A program made the position numbers and the translations under genes. 64,000 bases of DNA from Verrucomicrobiales bacterium (GTDB taxonomy: Bacteria; Verrucomicrobiota; Verrucomicrobiia; Methylacidiphilales; JAAUTS01). The notes under the pieces are model-generated. The model saw only the letters and a list, made by a program, of their open reading frames with translations, searched no databases and had not been told where the DNA came from. Shown here piece after piece: positions 40,514 through 48,557 of this stretch; the first letter of the stretch is position 1, and each line of letters begins with the position of its first letter. Location of the stretch: the NCBI GenBank assembly GCA_031256975.1, contig JAIRPN010000009.1, positions 1 to 64,000 of the forward strand. Reading direction: 5' to 3'.

Positions 40514-41914
40514 ATGAACGCCCCTATTAAAAAAATCCACTTTATCGGCATCTGCGGCACCGCCATGGGATCCGTGGCAGCCATGCTCAAGGACCAAGGC
40601 TTCACCGTTAGCGGTTCCGACGAGCGCGTCTACCCCCCCATGTCCACTTTTCTGCAGGACAAGGGCATTCAGATCATGGAGGGCTATCGCCCGGAAAACC
40701 TGGCCGTCACCAAACCCGACCTCGTGGTGATCGGCAACGCCATTTCCCGCGGTAATCCCGAACTTGAATCCGTTCTGAACGAACGCTATTACTACCTTTC
40801 GCTGCCTGAAACTCTCAAGCAATTTTTCCTGCGCTTCTCCCGCAATCTCGTCGTTAGCGGCACCCACGGCAAAACCACCACCACCTCGCTGTTGGCGTGG
40901 ATTTTCCAGGACGCCGCGTTCAATCCCAGCTACATGATCGGCGGCATCCCGCTGAACCTCGGCCAAGGCTGCGCGCACAATACCAGGGGCAAACATTGGA
41001 TCCTTGAAGGCGACGAATATGACACCGCCTTCTTCGACAAACGCAGCAAGTTCCTGCATTACCTGCCGGAACTGCTCATCATCAACAATATCGAATTCGA
41101 CCACGCCGATATCTACCGCAACCTCGACGAAATCAAGCTGACCTTCAAACGCCTGGTCGATATCGTGCCGCAAAACGGCATGATCGTGCTCAACGCCGAC
41201 AACAGCGCGGCCATTGGCGTCACCCGCCACAGCAAATCGCAGCTGTTGGAGGTCGGTTTCAGCGAAAATGCCGCCATCCGCATCACGGATGTCAGCGCCG
41301 ATGAAAAAGGCACCCACTTCAACCTGTCAGGCCATCGCTTTTGCGTGCCGATGTACGGCAACCACAACGTCCACAATACCGCCATGTGCATCACCGCCGC
41401 GCATTGCTACGGTATCAGCTATGAGCAAATCGCCAAGAGCCTGTCCGGTTTCAAGGGGGTGAAACGCCGCCAGGAAGTCCGCGCGGAGATCAATGGCATC
41501 ACCATCGTCGACGATTTCGGCCACCACCCGACCGCCCTCAGCGAAACCATCTACGCCCTGCGCCAGCGTTACCCCAAACGCAAACTCTGGGCCTTGTTCG
41601 AACCCCGTTCCAACACCACGCGCCGGGCGGTCTTCCAGCACGAGCTTCCCGCCGCGCTCGCCAAGGCCGATGCGGTCTACATGACCCAGATCGCGCGTGC
41701 CGAGCAGTTGGCCGAGAACGACCGCCTCAACGTCGAACAGGTCATCGCCGACATCAAAAAGAAAAATGTGCCGGCCTGGTATGAAGCCAACAGCGACGAC
41801 ATCATCGCCAAGCTCCCCTCGCAGTTAGCGCCCGGGGATGTCGTGGCTGTCTTCAGCAACGGCAGCTTCAACGGCCTGATCGACAAGCTAATCACCAAAC
41901 TAAGCCGTAAATAA
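40514..41914 (+). CDS. mpl: UDP-N-acetylmuramate:L-Ala-gamma-D-Glu-meso-DAP ligase
   Basis: 466 residues, Mur-ligase family. N-terminal HFIGICGTAMGSVAAMLKDQG, ATP loop GTHGKTTTTSLLAW, then YMIGGIPLNLGQGC and EGDEYDTAFFDKRSKFLHY, which separate Mpl from MurC, and DDFGHHPTALSETI near the C-terminal domain. It reattaches recovered tripeptide to UDP-MurNAc in cell-wall recycling, implying meso-DAP peptidoglycan. It stands alone; a hairpin shared with the convergent hpf gene ends the transcript. Confidence 0.94.
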   Translation: MNAPIKKIHFIGICGTAMGSVAAMLKDQGFTVSGSDERVYPPMSTFLQDKGIQIMEGYRPENLAVTKPDLVVIGNAISRGNPELESVLNERYYYLSLPETLKQFFLRFSRNLVVSGTHGKTTTTSLLAWIFQDAAFNPSYMIGGIPLNLGQGCAHNTRGKHWILEGDEYDTAFFDKRSKFLHYLPELLIINNIEFDHADIYRNLDEIKLTFKRLVDIVPQNGMIVLNADNSAAIGVTRHSKSQLLEVGFSENAAIRITDVSADEKGTHFNLSGHRFCVPMYGNHNVHNTAMCITAAHCYGISYEQIAKSLSGFKGVKRRQEVRAEINGITIVDDFGHHPTALSETIYALRQRYPKRKLWALFEPRSNTTRRAVFQHELPAALAKADAVYMTQIARAEQLAENDRLNVEQVIADIKKKNVPAWYEANSDDIIAKLPSQLAPGDVVAVFSNGSFNGLIDKLITKLSRK

Positions 41915-41922
41915 AATCAATT

Positions 41923-41996
41923 TTCACGCAGAGGTGCAGCGTGCGCTGAGTTTTAAAATTTCTTTTCCGCGTGCTCAGCGCATCTGCGTGGGACAA
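41923..41996. repeat. Inverted-repeat element, CGCAGAGGTGCAG family
   Basis: The left arm, tttcacgcagaggtgcagcg then tgcgctgag, and right arm, ctcagcgcatctgcgtggga preceded by ccgcgtg, are imperfect reverse complements around an AT-rich centre. It lies immediately after the mpl stop. Confidence 0.8.
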
Positions 41997-42000
41997 TAAA

Positions 42001-42028
42001 AAAGCCCGCCAATAACCGGCGGGCCTTT
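42001..42028. terminator. Bidirectional terminator between mpl and hpf
   Basis: The stem gcccgcc (42004-42010) and ggcgggc (42018-42024) is flanked by an A-run on the left and TTT on the right. It can terminate mpl on the plus strand and hpf on the minus strand. Confidence 0.75.
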
Positions 42029-42055
42029 CATTGAAGCTACTCTTTTACTTCACCA

Positions 42056-42412
42056 TTAGCGGCGATAGCCGCGCTTTTCAATCTCGCGGGCGAGTTGCGC
42101 CTTGTGCTTCTTGGAAGCAACCTTTTTGGTCTTGCGCTTGCGCAGCATGCGGGCGAGTTTCTCGGTCGCCAGGTCGATGCCGGCATACATGTCGCTGTTG
42201 TATTCCTCAATGTGAATGTCCGGACCGGGAACACCGAGATGGATTTTGACGCAAAACGCGCGGGAGGGAGTCTTGTTTTCATCGTGCATCAACACCACAT
42301 GGGCACCGATGATATCCTCCGTCAGATGCTCAAGGTGGCTAACTTTTTGCGCGACATAAGCCTGGATCGCGCCGGTCAATTTCAGATGTCTTGAACTAAT
42401 ATGAATTTGCAT
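42056..42412 (-). CDS. hpf: Ribosome hibernation-promoting factor, short form
   Basis: 118 residues: MQIHISSRHLKLTGAIQAYVAQKV, HVVLMHDENKTPSRAFCVKIHL, DIHIEEYNSDMYAGIDLATEKLARMLRK. This is the RaiA/HPF beta-alpha fold that blocks the 30S decoding site in resting cells. The C-terminal dimerisation domain of long HPF is absent; instead there is a short basic tail. ATG 42412 gives the conserved MQIHI start. Confidence 0.9.
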   Translation of the reverse strand: MQIHISSRHLKLTGAIQAYVAQKVSHLEHLTEDIIGAHVVLMHDENKTPSRAFCVKIHLGVPGPDIHIEEYNSDMYAGIDLATEKLARMLRKRKTKKVASKKHKAQLAREIEKRGYRR

Positions 42413-42477
42413 AATCAAACTTTAAAATCAACGCTAACGACTGTCCACTACAAACCGCTAATCGCGATAAAATCCCA

Positions 42478-42616
42478 AATTTCAAACCCCAAATCCAAAA
42501 AAATCCCGATTCCCAAAAGACACAAAAACTACCGCTAACGCGGAAGCTGCGCTTTTTGAATTTCTATATCTTTTGAAATTTATTTGGAATTTGGAGTGTG
42601 TGATTGGGAATTTGCC
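42478..42616. repeat. Inverted-repeat element, CAAATTCCAAAT family
   Basis: The left arm, aaatttcaaaccccaaatcc then aaaaaaatcccgattccc, and right arm, tttgaaatttatttggaatt then tggagtgtgtgattggga, are imperfect reverse complements separated by about 60 bp that contain CGCTAAC motifs. It fills most of the 221-bp gap between the SDR gene and hpf, so the hpf promoter must overlap or follow it. Confidence 0.75.
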
Positions 42617-42633
42617 GCTGCCAATGGCGGCGG

Positions 42634-43428
42634 TTATTCCGCGCCGCATTTCAGCATCAGTATCGCCGCCGCCTTGCGCCGGATGAAACGCGGCAGAATT
42701 TCCGACATCGTCGAGGAAAAACGCTGGAAAAACGAACTCCACTCCACCGCTTTTCCGCGCTCCAGCGCCCTCATTCCCTTATCAATGATTTCGTCCACCG
42801 ATTGGCTGCGCGCAAAAAACCGCGGACTCATGCCTGCGACTTGCTGGAATTCGGTTTCCGTCGGCCCCGGACACAAACAGGAAACCAACACTCCCTGAGG
42901 TTTCAACTCCTCATACAAACCCTCGCTGAAAGATACCACAAAACATTTCGTCGCCGCATATACGGAGAAATATGGCACCGGCTGAAATCCCGCGGTCGAC
43001 GCAATGTTCAACACAAAACCTTTCTTTGCATGGGTCATCGACGGCAAAAACAACCGGGACAACTCGACCAAATTCACCAGATTAACCTGCAACATGCTGT
43101 GAATCTGCGCTTCATCCAGCTTGAGAAAACTTTTGTTCACTCCGAGCCCGGCATTATTGATCAATCCGCCAACCCGCCAGCCTTCGCGTTCACAGGTTTC
43201 AAAAATCCTGCGCGGGCCGTCGTTAGCGTTCAGGTCTGCCGCGACAATCTGCACCTTGACCTTGCCATTGGCAGCCAATTCCTGCCGCAAGGCCAACAAC
43301 CGCTCCTCGCGCCTGGCTGTCAAAACCAGCGAATATCCCCGCTTGGCGAATTCCCGCGCAAATCCCGCCCCGATCCCGCTGCTTGCTCCGGTAATCAACA
43401 CGTAGGTGTCAGGTGATATCAACGACAT
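42634..43428 (-). CDS. Short-chain dehydrogenase/reductase
   Basis: 264 residues, classical SDR. Cofactor motif ITGASSGIGAGFAREFAKRG with TARRE after it suggests NADP preference. NNAG appears as LINNAGLG. The catalytic set is Ser in NIASTAGF, then YxxxK as YAATK. The tail EFQQVAGM and RRKAAAILMLKCG is typical of the DltE/YqjQ group. Substrate unknown. I chose ATG 43428; a longer start would add 27 unconserved residues. Diverges from ispF with about 100 bp between. Confidence 0.88.
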   Translation of the reverse strand: MSLISPDTYVLITGASSGIGAGFAREFAKRGYSLVLTARREERLLALRQELAANGKVKVQIVAADLNANDGPRRIFETCEREGWRVGGLINNAGLGVNKSFLKLDEAQIHSMLQVNLVNLVELSRLFLPSMTHAKKGFVLNIASTAGFQPVPYFSVYAATKCFVVSFSEGLYEELKPQGVLVSCLCPGPTETEFQQVAGMSPRFFARSQSVDEIIDKGMRALERGKAVEWSSFFQRFSSTMSEILPRFIRRKAAAILMLKCGAE

Positions 43429-43531
43429 GTTCCAAACACTAGCCTCTCTTTCCCGACCGGCACACCTTTTTTGTAAAAGATAAACCGCAAAACTTACTTG
43501 GCGGAACAATTCCCGTGTCTATGCTTGCCCC

Positions 43532-44008
43532 ATGAATCGTGTTGGCATTGGCTATGACGTGCACCAGTTGGTGAAAGGACGCAAACTCATCCTCGGCGGC
43601 GTGGAAATCCCGCACGAAACCGGCCTCGACGGCCATTCCGATGCCGACGCCTTGATCCATGCCATCGCCGACGCCTTGCTCGGCGCTTCGGGATTGGAGG
43701 ACATCGGTTACTATTTCCCCAACACCGATCCGCAATGGAAGGACAAACCCAGCCGTGTGTTCCTGGAAAAAATCCGCCAGATGTTGCACACTTCCAACAT
43801 CAAGATTGTCAACGTCGACGCCTCGCTGGTCTGTGAAGCGCCGAAAATCAAGCCGCATATCAAGGCGATGAAAGCGGTGATTGCCGAGTCGTTAATGATC
43901 AAAACCGACCAAGTCGGCATCAAGGCCACCACCAACGAAACCATGGGTTTTGTCGGCCGCAAGGAAGGCATTTGCGCCATGGCCGTTGCCAGCCTCGAAC
44001 TTCCCTAG
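43532..44008 (+). CDS. ispF: 2-C-methyl-D-erythritol 2,4-cyclodiphosphate synthase
   Basis: 158 residues. The zinc ligands are visible as GYDVHQL (Asp and His) and later HSDADALIHAIADALLGA. TTNETMGFVGRKEGICAMA is the C-terminal signature. It catalyses the fifth step of the MEP pathway, supplying IPP/DMAPP for squalene (hpnC, hpnDE here) and other isoprenoids. First gene of a tight ispF-tmk-holB run, 18 bp before tmk. Confidence 0.96.
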   Translation: MNRVGIGYDVHQLVKGRKLILGGVEIPHETGLDGHSDADALIHAIADALLGASGLEDIGYYFPNTDPQWKDKPSRVFLEKIRQMLHTSNIKIVNVDASLVCEAPKIKPHIKAMKAVIAESLMIKTDQVGIKATTNETMGFVGRKEGICAMAVASLELP

Positions 44009-44026
44009 TCCGTCATTAGCGCCAAC

Positions 44027-44674
44027 GTGAAACCGAGATTCATCACTTTTGAAGGTTCCGAGGGTTGTGGCAAAACCACCCAAATCGCCCTGCTGACCGA
44101 CTGGCTAAAGCAGCGCGGCGAGACGGTAATCTGTCTGCGCGAACCCGGTGGCACACCGCTCGGCGAGGTCATCCGTCATTTGCTCAAGCATGATCCGGCC
44201 GGACAAAATATGTCGGCGGAGAGTGAATTGCTGTTGTTCACTTCCAGTCGCGCGGAAATTGTCCGCAAGGTGATTCGCCCGGCGCTAACCGCAAGCCAGT
44301 GGGTAATCTGCGACCGTTTCCACGATTCCACTACCGTTTACCAAGGCATCGCCCGCGGCCTCGATCTGGACTCCGTCAGCGCCATCAATAATTTCGCACT
44401 CGGCAATACCCTGCCCTCCCTGACCTTGTTTCTCGACCTCGATCCGGAGGAGTCGCGCAAACGCATGCTACGCCGCGTTCGCCCGCTCGGGGAAAGCGAC
44501 CGGATGGAAAGCGAGCCGCCGGAATTCTACGAAAAAGTCATCAACGGTTACCGCCAGCTCGCTAACAACGAACCGCAACGCGTTAAGCGCATTGACGCTA
44601 ACGGTGATAAAAATGTCGTATTCACCAGAATTTTAACGGAGGTCCAGCATGCCTTTTCCGGCCAATTGGATTGA
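44027..44674 (+). CDS. tmk: Thymidylate kinase
   Basis: 215 residues. P-loop FEGSEGCGKTTQ, the DRFHDSTTVYQG motif, and a LID with RRVRPLGESDRMES. It phosphorylates dTMP to dTDP. The start is GTG at 44027, since no ATG fits the conserved N-terminus KPRFITFEG. The gene overlaps holB by 26 bp, the usual tmk-holB arrangement. Confidence 0.94.
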   Translation: MKPRFITFEGSEGCGKTTQIALLTDWLKQRGETVICLREPGGTPLGEVIRHLLKHDPAGQNMSAESELLLFTSSRAEIVRKVIRPALTASQWVICDRFHDSTTVYQGIARGLDLDSVSAINNFALGNTLPSLTLFLDLDPEESRKRMLRRVRPLGESDRMESEPPEFYEKVINGYRQLANNEPQRVKRIDANGDKNVVFTRILTEVQHAFSGQLD

Positions 44675-45500
44675 GGAACGACTGGCTCACGCCCGCAAAG
44701 AAAACCGGATGGCTCACGCCTATCTGCTGGTGGGCAATGATCTTGATCAACTCCGCGCCTTGTTCTTGCGTTTAGCGTCACAATTGCTGGACGCTAATTC
44801 GGAGAATCACCCCGACCTGCATGTCATTCAGCCGGAATCCAAATCTCGTCGCCTGACTGTCGAACAAATCCGCAATCTGGAACAGCAACTCCAACTCAAG
44901 GCGCGTCAGGCAAAAACCAAGGTTGCCGGCATCATCGCCGCCGACCGCATGTGCATCGGTTCTGCCGAGGCCGCTAACGCTTTCCTGAAAACCCTGGAGG
45001 AACCGCCCGACAATACGGTAATCTTCCTGCTCACGGACCGCTTGGAGCAATTGCTTCCCACCATCCGCTCCCGCTGTCTGGTATTGCAAATCGAATCCGG
45101 TGAAACATCACCGTTAGCGTCGGCGGAAACCCCGGCATGGGCCAAAAACTGGCTGGCCGTTAGCGGTCCCCCCGCCGATCAGGCTTACCGCCGGGCCGGT
45201 TTATTGTCCGCACATTGGAAACAGCTGCGGGAACGGGTTGAGACCCAAACCGGGGAGAAAAATAACGCCGACGAAGACGCCCTGCCGGCTTTGGTCGAGG
45301 CAGAATACTTGCTGGCCCGGGATAATAGCATCCGTGCACTAATCATCGCCGCTTGGCGCCAGCATGACCGATCCGCAGCCACCCAGACAGTCAATGGATT
45401 GGAAGATTTGCGCTACGCCTTGAGCCGGAATATTGAACAAAATTTGGCTTTGGAACGTATCTGTTTGAAGATTTCAGGCCTTATTGAGGACAAATTTTAA
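44649..45500 (+). CDS. holB: DNA polymerase III delta prime subunit
   Basis: 283 residues, clamp-loader AAA fold without a functional P-loop, as expected of delta prime. SAEAANAFLKTLEEPPDNTVIFLLT and TIRSRCLVLQ are the sensor-1 and SRC motifs; the SRC Arg completes the ATP site of a neighbouring subunit. The four-Cys zinc module is not visible. ATG 44649 has GGAGG upstream inside tmk, so initiation there is likely despite the overlap. Confidence 0.86.
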   Translation: MPFPANWIEERLAHARKENRMAHAYLLVGNDLDQLRALFLRLASQLLDANSENHPDLHVIQPESKSRRLTVEQIRNLEQQLQLKARQAKTKVAGIIAADRMCIGSAEAANAFLKTLEEPPDNTVIFLLTDRLEQLLPTIRSRCLVLQIESGETSPLASAETPAWAKNWLAVSGPPADQAYRRAGLLSAHWKQLRERVETQTGEKNNADEDALPALVEAEYLLARDNSIRALIIAAWRQHDRSAATQTVNGLEDLRYALSRNIEQNLALERICLKISGLIEDKF

Positions 45501-45578
45501 CTTTATCATTAAAGCGGAAATTGATTGCACATCATGCACTTTGAGTTAATCTAATCCCCTCAATAAGGAATCTAAATA

Positions 45579-46049
45579 ATGGAACTCAAAGAAATTAAAT
45601 CAGTGATCGACCTCATGTCCCGCAACGGATTGAGCGAATTTGAACTGGAAAAAGACGATTTTAAAATCCGCATCTGCAAATCCTCCGCCACGGCCGTACC
45701 ACAGGTCGTTTATCAGCAAAATCCGGTCCCGGTGACGATTCCTGCCGCCGCCACGGCAGCTCCCGGCGTTAGCGCTGCCCCGGCTGCCGCTGAAACCCCA
45801 AAACAGAATCTTCCCACCATCAATTCCCCGATGGTCGGCACCTTCTACCGCACCCCTTCCCCGGATTCCGCTCCCTACGTGGAAGTCGGCACCGAAGTCA
45901 ACGAAGACACCGTCGTCTGCATCATCGAAGCGATGAAAGTCATGAATGAAATCAAGGCCGAGACCAAGGGCGTCATCACCGCTGTGCTCGCCGAAGGCGG
46001 CAAGTCGGTGGAATTCGGCCAGCCGTTGTTCAGCATCAAACCCCTCTAA
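45579..46049 (+). CDS. accB: Biotin carboxyl carrier protein of acetyl-CoA carboxylase
   Basis: 156 residues. The N-terminal helix [24 protein letters not shown] is followed by an Ala/Pro-rich swinging linker (about 55-80) and a biotinyl domain with [12 protein letters not shown]; Lys in AMKVM takes biotin. The thumb region [12 protein letters not shown]-like segment is present as [15 protein letters not shown]. It carries CO2 between AccC and the carboxyltransferase in fatty-acid synthesis. accC follows after 10 bp. An AAGGAA ribosome site precedes the ATG. Confidence 0.96.
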   Translation: MELKEIKSVIDLMSRNGLSEFELEKDDFKIRICKSSATAVPQVVYQQNPVPVTIPAAATAAPGVSAAPAAAETPKQNLPTINSPMVGTFYRTPSPDSAPYVEVGTEVNEDTVVCIIEAMKVMNEIKAETKGVITAVLAEGGKSVEFGQPLFSIKPL

Positions 46050-46059
46050 ACCTACCGAC

Positions 46060-47436
46060 ATGTTTGACAAGGTATTAATCGCCAACCGCGGTGAGATTGC
46101 TCTCCGTATTATCCGCGCCTGCAAGGAACTCGGTATCCATACCGTCGCTGTCTATTCGGAAGCCGACGCCGATTCGGTGCACATGCATGTGGCTGACGAG
46201 GCCGTCTGCATCGGCAAGGGCCCCAGCTCGGAAAGCTATCTGAAGATCGACCGCATCATCAGCGCCGCCGAGATCACCGACGTGGACGCCATCCATCCGG
46301 GTTACGGCTTCCTGTCGGAACGCGCCCACTTCGCCGAGGTTTGCGAAAGCTGCAACATCACCTTCATCGGGCCTTCCGCTGAAGCCATCAAAAAGATGGG
46401 CGACAAGGCCACCGCGCGTGAAACCGCCAAGAAAGCCGGCGTACCGATCACTCCCGGCAGTGACGGCCCGGTGGAAACCGAGCAGGAAGCGCTCAAGGTT
46501 GCCAAGAAGATCGGTTATCCGGTCATGATCAAGGCGGTCGCCGGCGGCGGCGGCAAAGGCATGCGCGCCGTGCATAACGACGTCAGCCTGGTGCAAGGCT
46601 TCCACTCCGCCCGCATGGAAGCGGAAAAAGCCTTTGGTAATCCGGCGGTTTACATCGAAAAATTGATCGAGAACCCGCACCATATCGAATTCCAGATTAT
46701 GGCCGACAAAAAGGGCAAGGTGGTCCATGTCGGCGAGCGTGATTGCTCGATCCAGCGTCGCAACCAGAAGCTTTTGGAAGAATCCCCTTCCCCGATTCTG
46801 ACAGCTGACCTGCGCAAAAAGATGGGCAAGGCCGCGATCAAGCTGGCCGAGGCGGTGAATTACGTCAATGCCGGCACCATCGAGTTTTTGGTCGATGACG
46901 ACGGCAATTTCTATTTCATGGAAATGAACACCCGTATCCAGGTCGAGCATCCGATCACCGAGGAAGTATACGGCGTGGATCTGGTGAAAGAACAAATTCG
47001 CATCGCGGCAGGCCTGCCCCTGGGCAAGGAATTCGACAATCTGCAGCCCTTGCGCCACGCCATCGAGTTCCGTGTCAATGCCGAGGACCCGTTCAACAAC
47101 TTCCGCCCTTCACCCGGAAAAATCGAGTTGTATTACGCTCCCGGCGGCCATGGCGTCCGCGTTGACTCACACGTCTATGGTGGTTATGTGATCCCGCCAT
47201 TGTATGACTCCATGATCGGCAAGATCATCTCCTACGGGCGCGATCGTCAGACGGCCATTGACCGCTTGAGTCGTGCGCTCGACGAAACCGTAGTGAAGGG
47301 CATTTCTACAACCATCCCGTTGGGACAGGTCATCCTACGCGACGTGGAATTCCGTCGCGGCAAATACTCCACCCACTTCGTCCAGCAATTGATGGAAAAA
47401 AGCCAGATTTTGCAGGGCGATGAATCCAAGAAGTGA
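46060..47436 (+). CDS. accC: Biotin carboxylase subunit of acetyl-CoA carboxylase
   Basis: 458 residues, ATP-grasp. [40 protein letters not shown], the glycine loop [48 protein letters not shown] and [11 protein letters not shown] are all canonical. It carboxylates the biotin on AccB. accB and accC are co-transcribed, and the next gene, thiE-like, begins 16 bp downstream. Confidence 0.97.
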   Translation: MFDKVLIANRGEIALRIIRACKELGIHTVAVYSEADADSVHMHVADEAVCIGKGPSSESYLKIDRIISAAEITDVDAIHPGYGFLSERAHFAEVCESCNITFIGPSAEAIKKMGDKATARETAKKAGVPITPGSDGPVETEQEALKVAKKIGYPVMIKAVAGGGGKGMRAVHNDVSLVQGFHSARMEAEKAFGNPAVYIEKLIENPHHIEFQIMADKKGKVVHVGERDCSIQRRNQKLLEESPSPILTADLRKKMGKAAIKLAEAVNYVNAGTIEFLVDDDGNFYFMEMNTRIQVEHPITEEVYGVDLVKEQIRIAAGLPLGKEFDNLQPLRHAIEFRVNAEDPFNNFRPSPGKIELYYAPGGHGVRVDSHVYGGYVIPPLYDSMIGKIISYGRDRQTAIDRLSRALDETVVKGISTTIPLGQVILRDVEFRRGKYSTHFVQQLMEKSQILQGDESKK

Positions 47437-47452
47437 GGCAAGGCCAACCGCC

Positions 47453-48094
47453 ATGACCAAGGACCAGGCGATACAAAAGCTGCACGATGCCAGACTTTAC
47501 GCCATCTTGGACACCGGTTATTCCAATCCCGCTGATTGGCCACGGCTTACCCGTGAACTGATCAGCGGCGGGGTTGGCGCTTTGCAAATCCGCGCCAAAC
47601 ACTCCGCCAACGACGAAATTGCGGCCTGGGCGCGCGAGATTCTCGCCATTAGCGCCCCTGCGGGCGTGCCCTTGATCATCAACGACCATCCGGAAATCAC
47701 CGTTAGCGTTGGTGCCAATGGCTGCCATGTCGGCCAGGACGATTTCAGCGTGGCAGAAACCAGGAAAACCGTGGGGGACGGCATTTTCATCGGCAAATCC
47801 ACCCATTCTCTGGAGCAAGCCATTGCCGCCCAGCAGGAAGGCGCCGACTACATCGGATTCGGACCGATTTTTTCCACGCCAACCAAGCCGGACTACCGCC
47901 CGATAGGAGCGCAAGACATCCGCGAGATGGCGGAGAAGATTCAAATCCCACATTTCTGCATCGGCGGGATCAAAAAGGAAAACGTGCCAGCCCTAAAATC
48001 ACAGGGAGCCCGACGGGTGGTAATTGTTTCGGGATTGTTACAAAACGACAACCCTTGCGCTTACGCGCAGAAAGTTTGCCGCATATTGGCCTGA
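47453..48094 (+). CDS. thiE: Thiamine-phosphate synthase
   Basis: 213 residues, TIM barrel. LQIRAKHSANDEIAAWA, PLIINDHPEITVSVGANGCHVGQDD, FIGKSTHSLEQAIAAQQEGADYIGFGPIFSTPTKP and FCIGGIKKENVPAL match ThiE. It joins the thiazole and pyrimidine phosphates into thiamine phosphate. ATG 47453 has GAGGCAAGG upstream; an alternative start at 47420 would overlap accC. No TPP riboswitch is seen, consistent with its place after accC. TenI-type homologues are a possible alternative. Confidence 0.88.
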   Translation: MTKDQAIQKLHDARLYAILDTGYSNPADWPRLTRELISGGVGALQIRAKHSANDEIAAWAREILAISAPAGVPLIINDHPEITVSVGANGCHVGQDDFSVAETRKTVGDGIFIGKSTHSLEQAIAAQQEGADYIGFGPIFSTPTKPDYRPIGAQDIREMAEKIQIPHFCIGGIKKENVPALKSQGARRVVIVSGLLQNDNPCAYAQKVCRILA

Positions 48095-48123
48095 TTCGCC
48101 TTTCACGTGACAGCAAAACAACA

Positions 48124-48330
48124 TCACTGGTCGGCAAACACGTCCTTGTAAGTGCATTTCAGCCGTTCAAGGATTTTACTCAGCGAACGCAAGGTTATAC
48201 TTTGCTGTCTTTGTTCCAAACGAAACACGGTCGAAGGAGTGACACCGAGAATATGGGCAAACTCCGCATATGTCCGGTCCGCTCTTTTTTGCCTTATAAA
48301 TACCGCAAGTTTATGATCTAGATTATTCAC
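48124..48330 (-). CDS. Small XRE-family HTH regulator
   Basis: 68 residues, essentially one helix-turn-helix: DHKLAVFIRQKRADRTYAEFAHILGVTPSTVFRLEQRQQSITLRSL, with the turn at HILGVTPSTV. The start is GTG at 48330, backed by a perfect AGGAGG about 6 bases upstream. The flanking 48340-48500 is unusually AT-rich and holds its promoter and possibly its operator. Target genes are unknown; the nearest are thiE (convergent) and gyrA (same strand, upstream). Confidence 0.82.
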   Translation of the reverse strand: MNNLDHKLAVFIRQKRADRTYAEFAHILGVTPSTVFRLEQRQQSITLRSLSKILERLKCTYKDVFADQ

Positions 48331-48508
48331 AACTGCCTCCTAAGTTGCCAAGAAATCTATTCCCCTTGCAGAATTTATCACATTGATAGCGTTTTGCTTA
48401 TAAAAAATTTTTGCTTCATTGAATTAACCAAATAATTCATCATTTATGGAATATAGGCAGCTAAATACAACGTATTACTCAAAAAGTATATTATACAAAG
48501 ATTACACA

Positions 48509-48545
48509 AAAAAGCCGCCTGGGTATCACCAAACGGCTTTTTGAA
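48509..48545 (-). terminator. Rho-independent terminator of gyrBA
   Basis: On the minus strand aaaaagccg and cggcttttttgtgt form a 9-bp stem around a loop of about 16 nt, followed by T6. It begins 13 bp past the gyrA stop. Confidence 0.85.
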
Positions 48546-48557
48546 GCTTAGGCTCGA

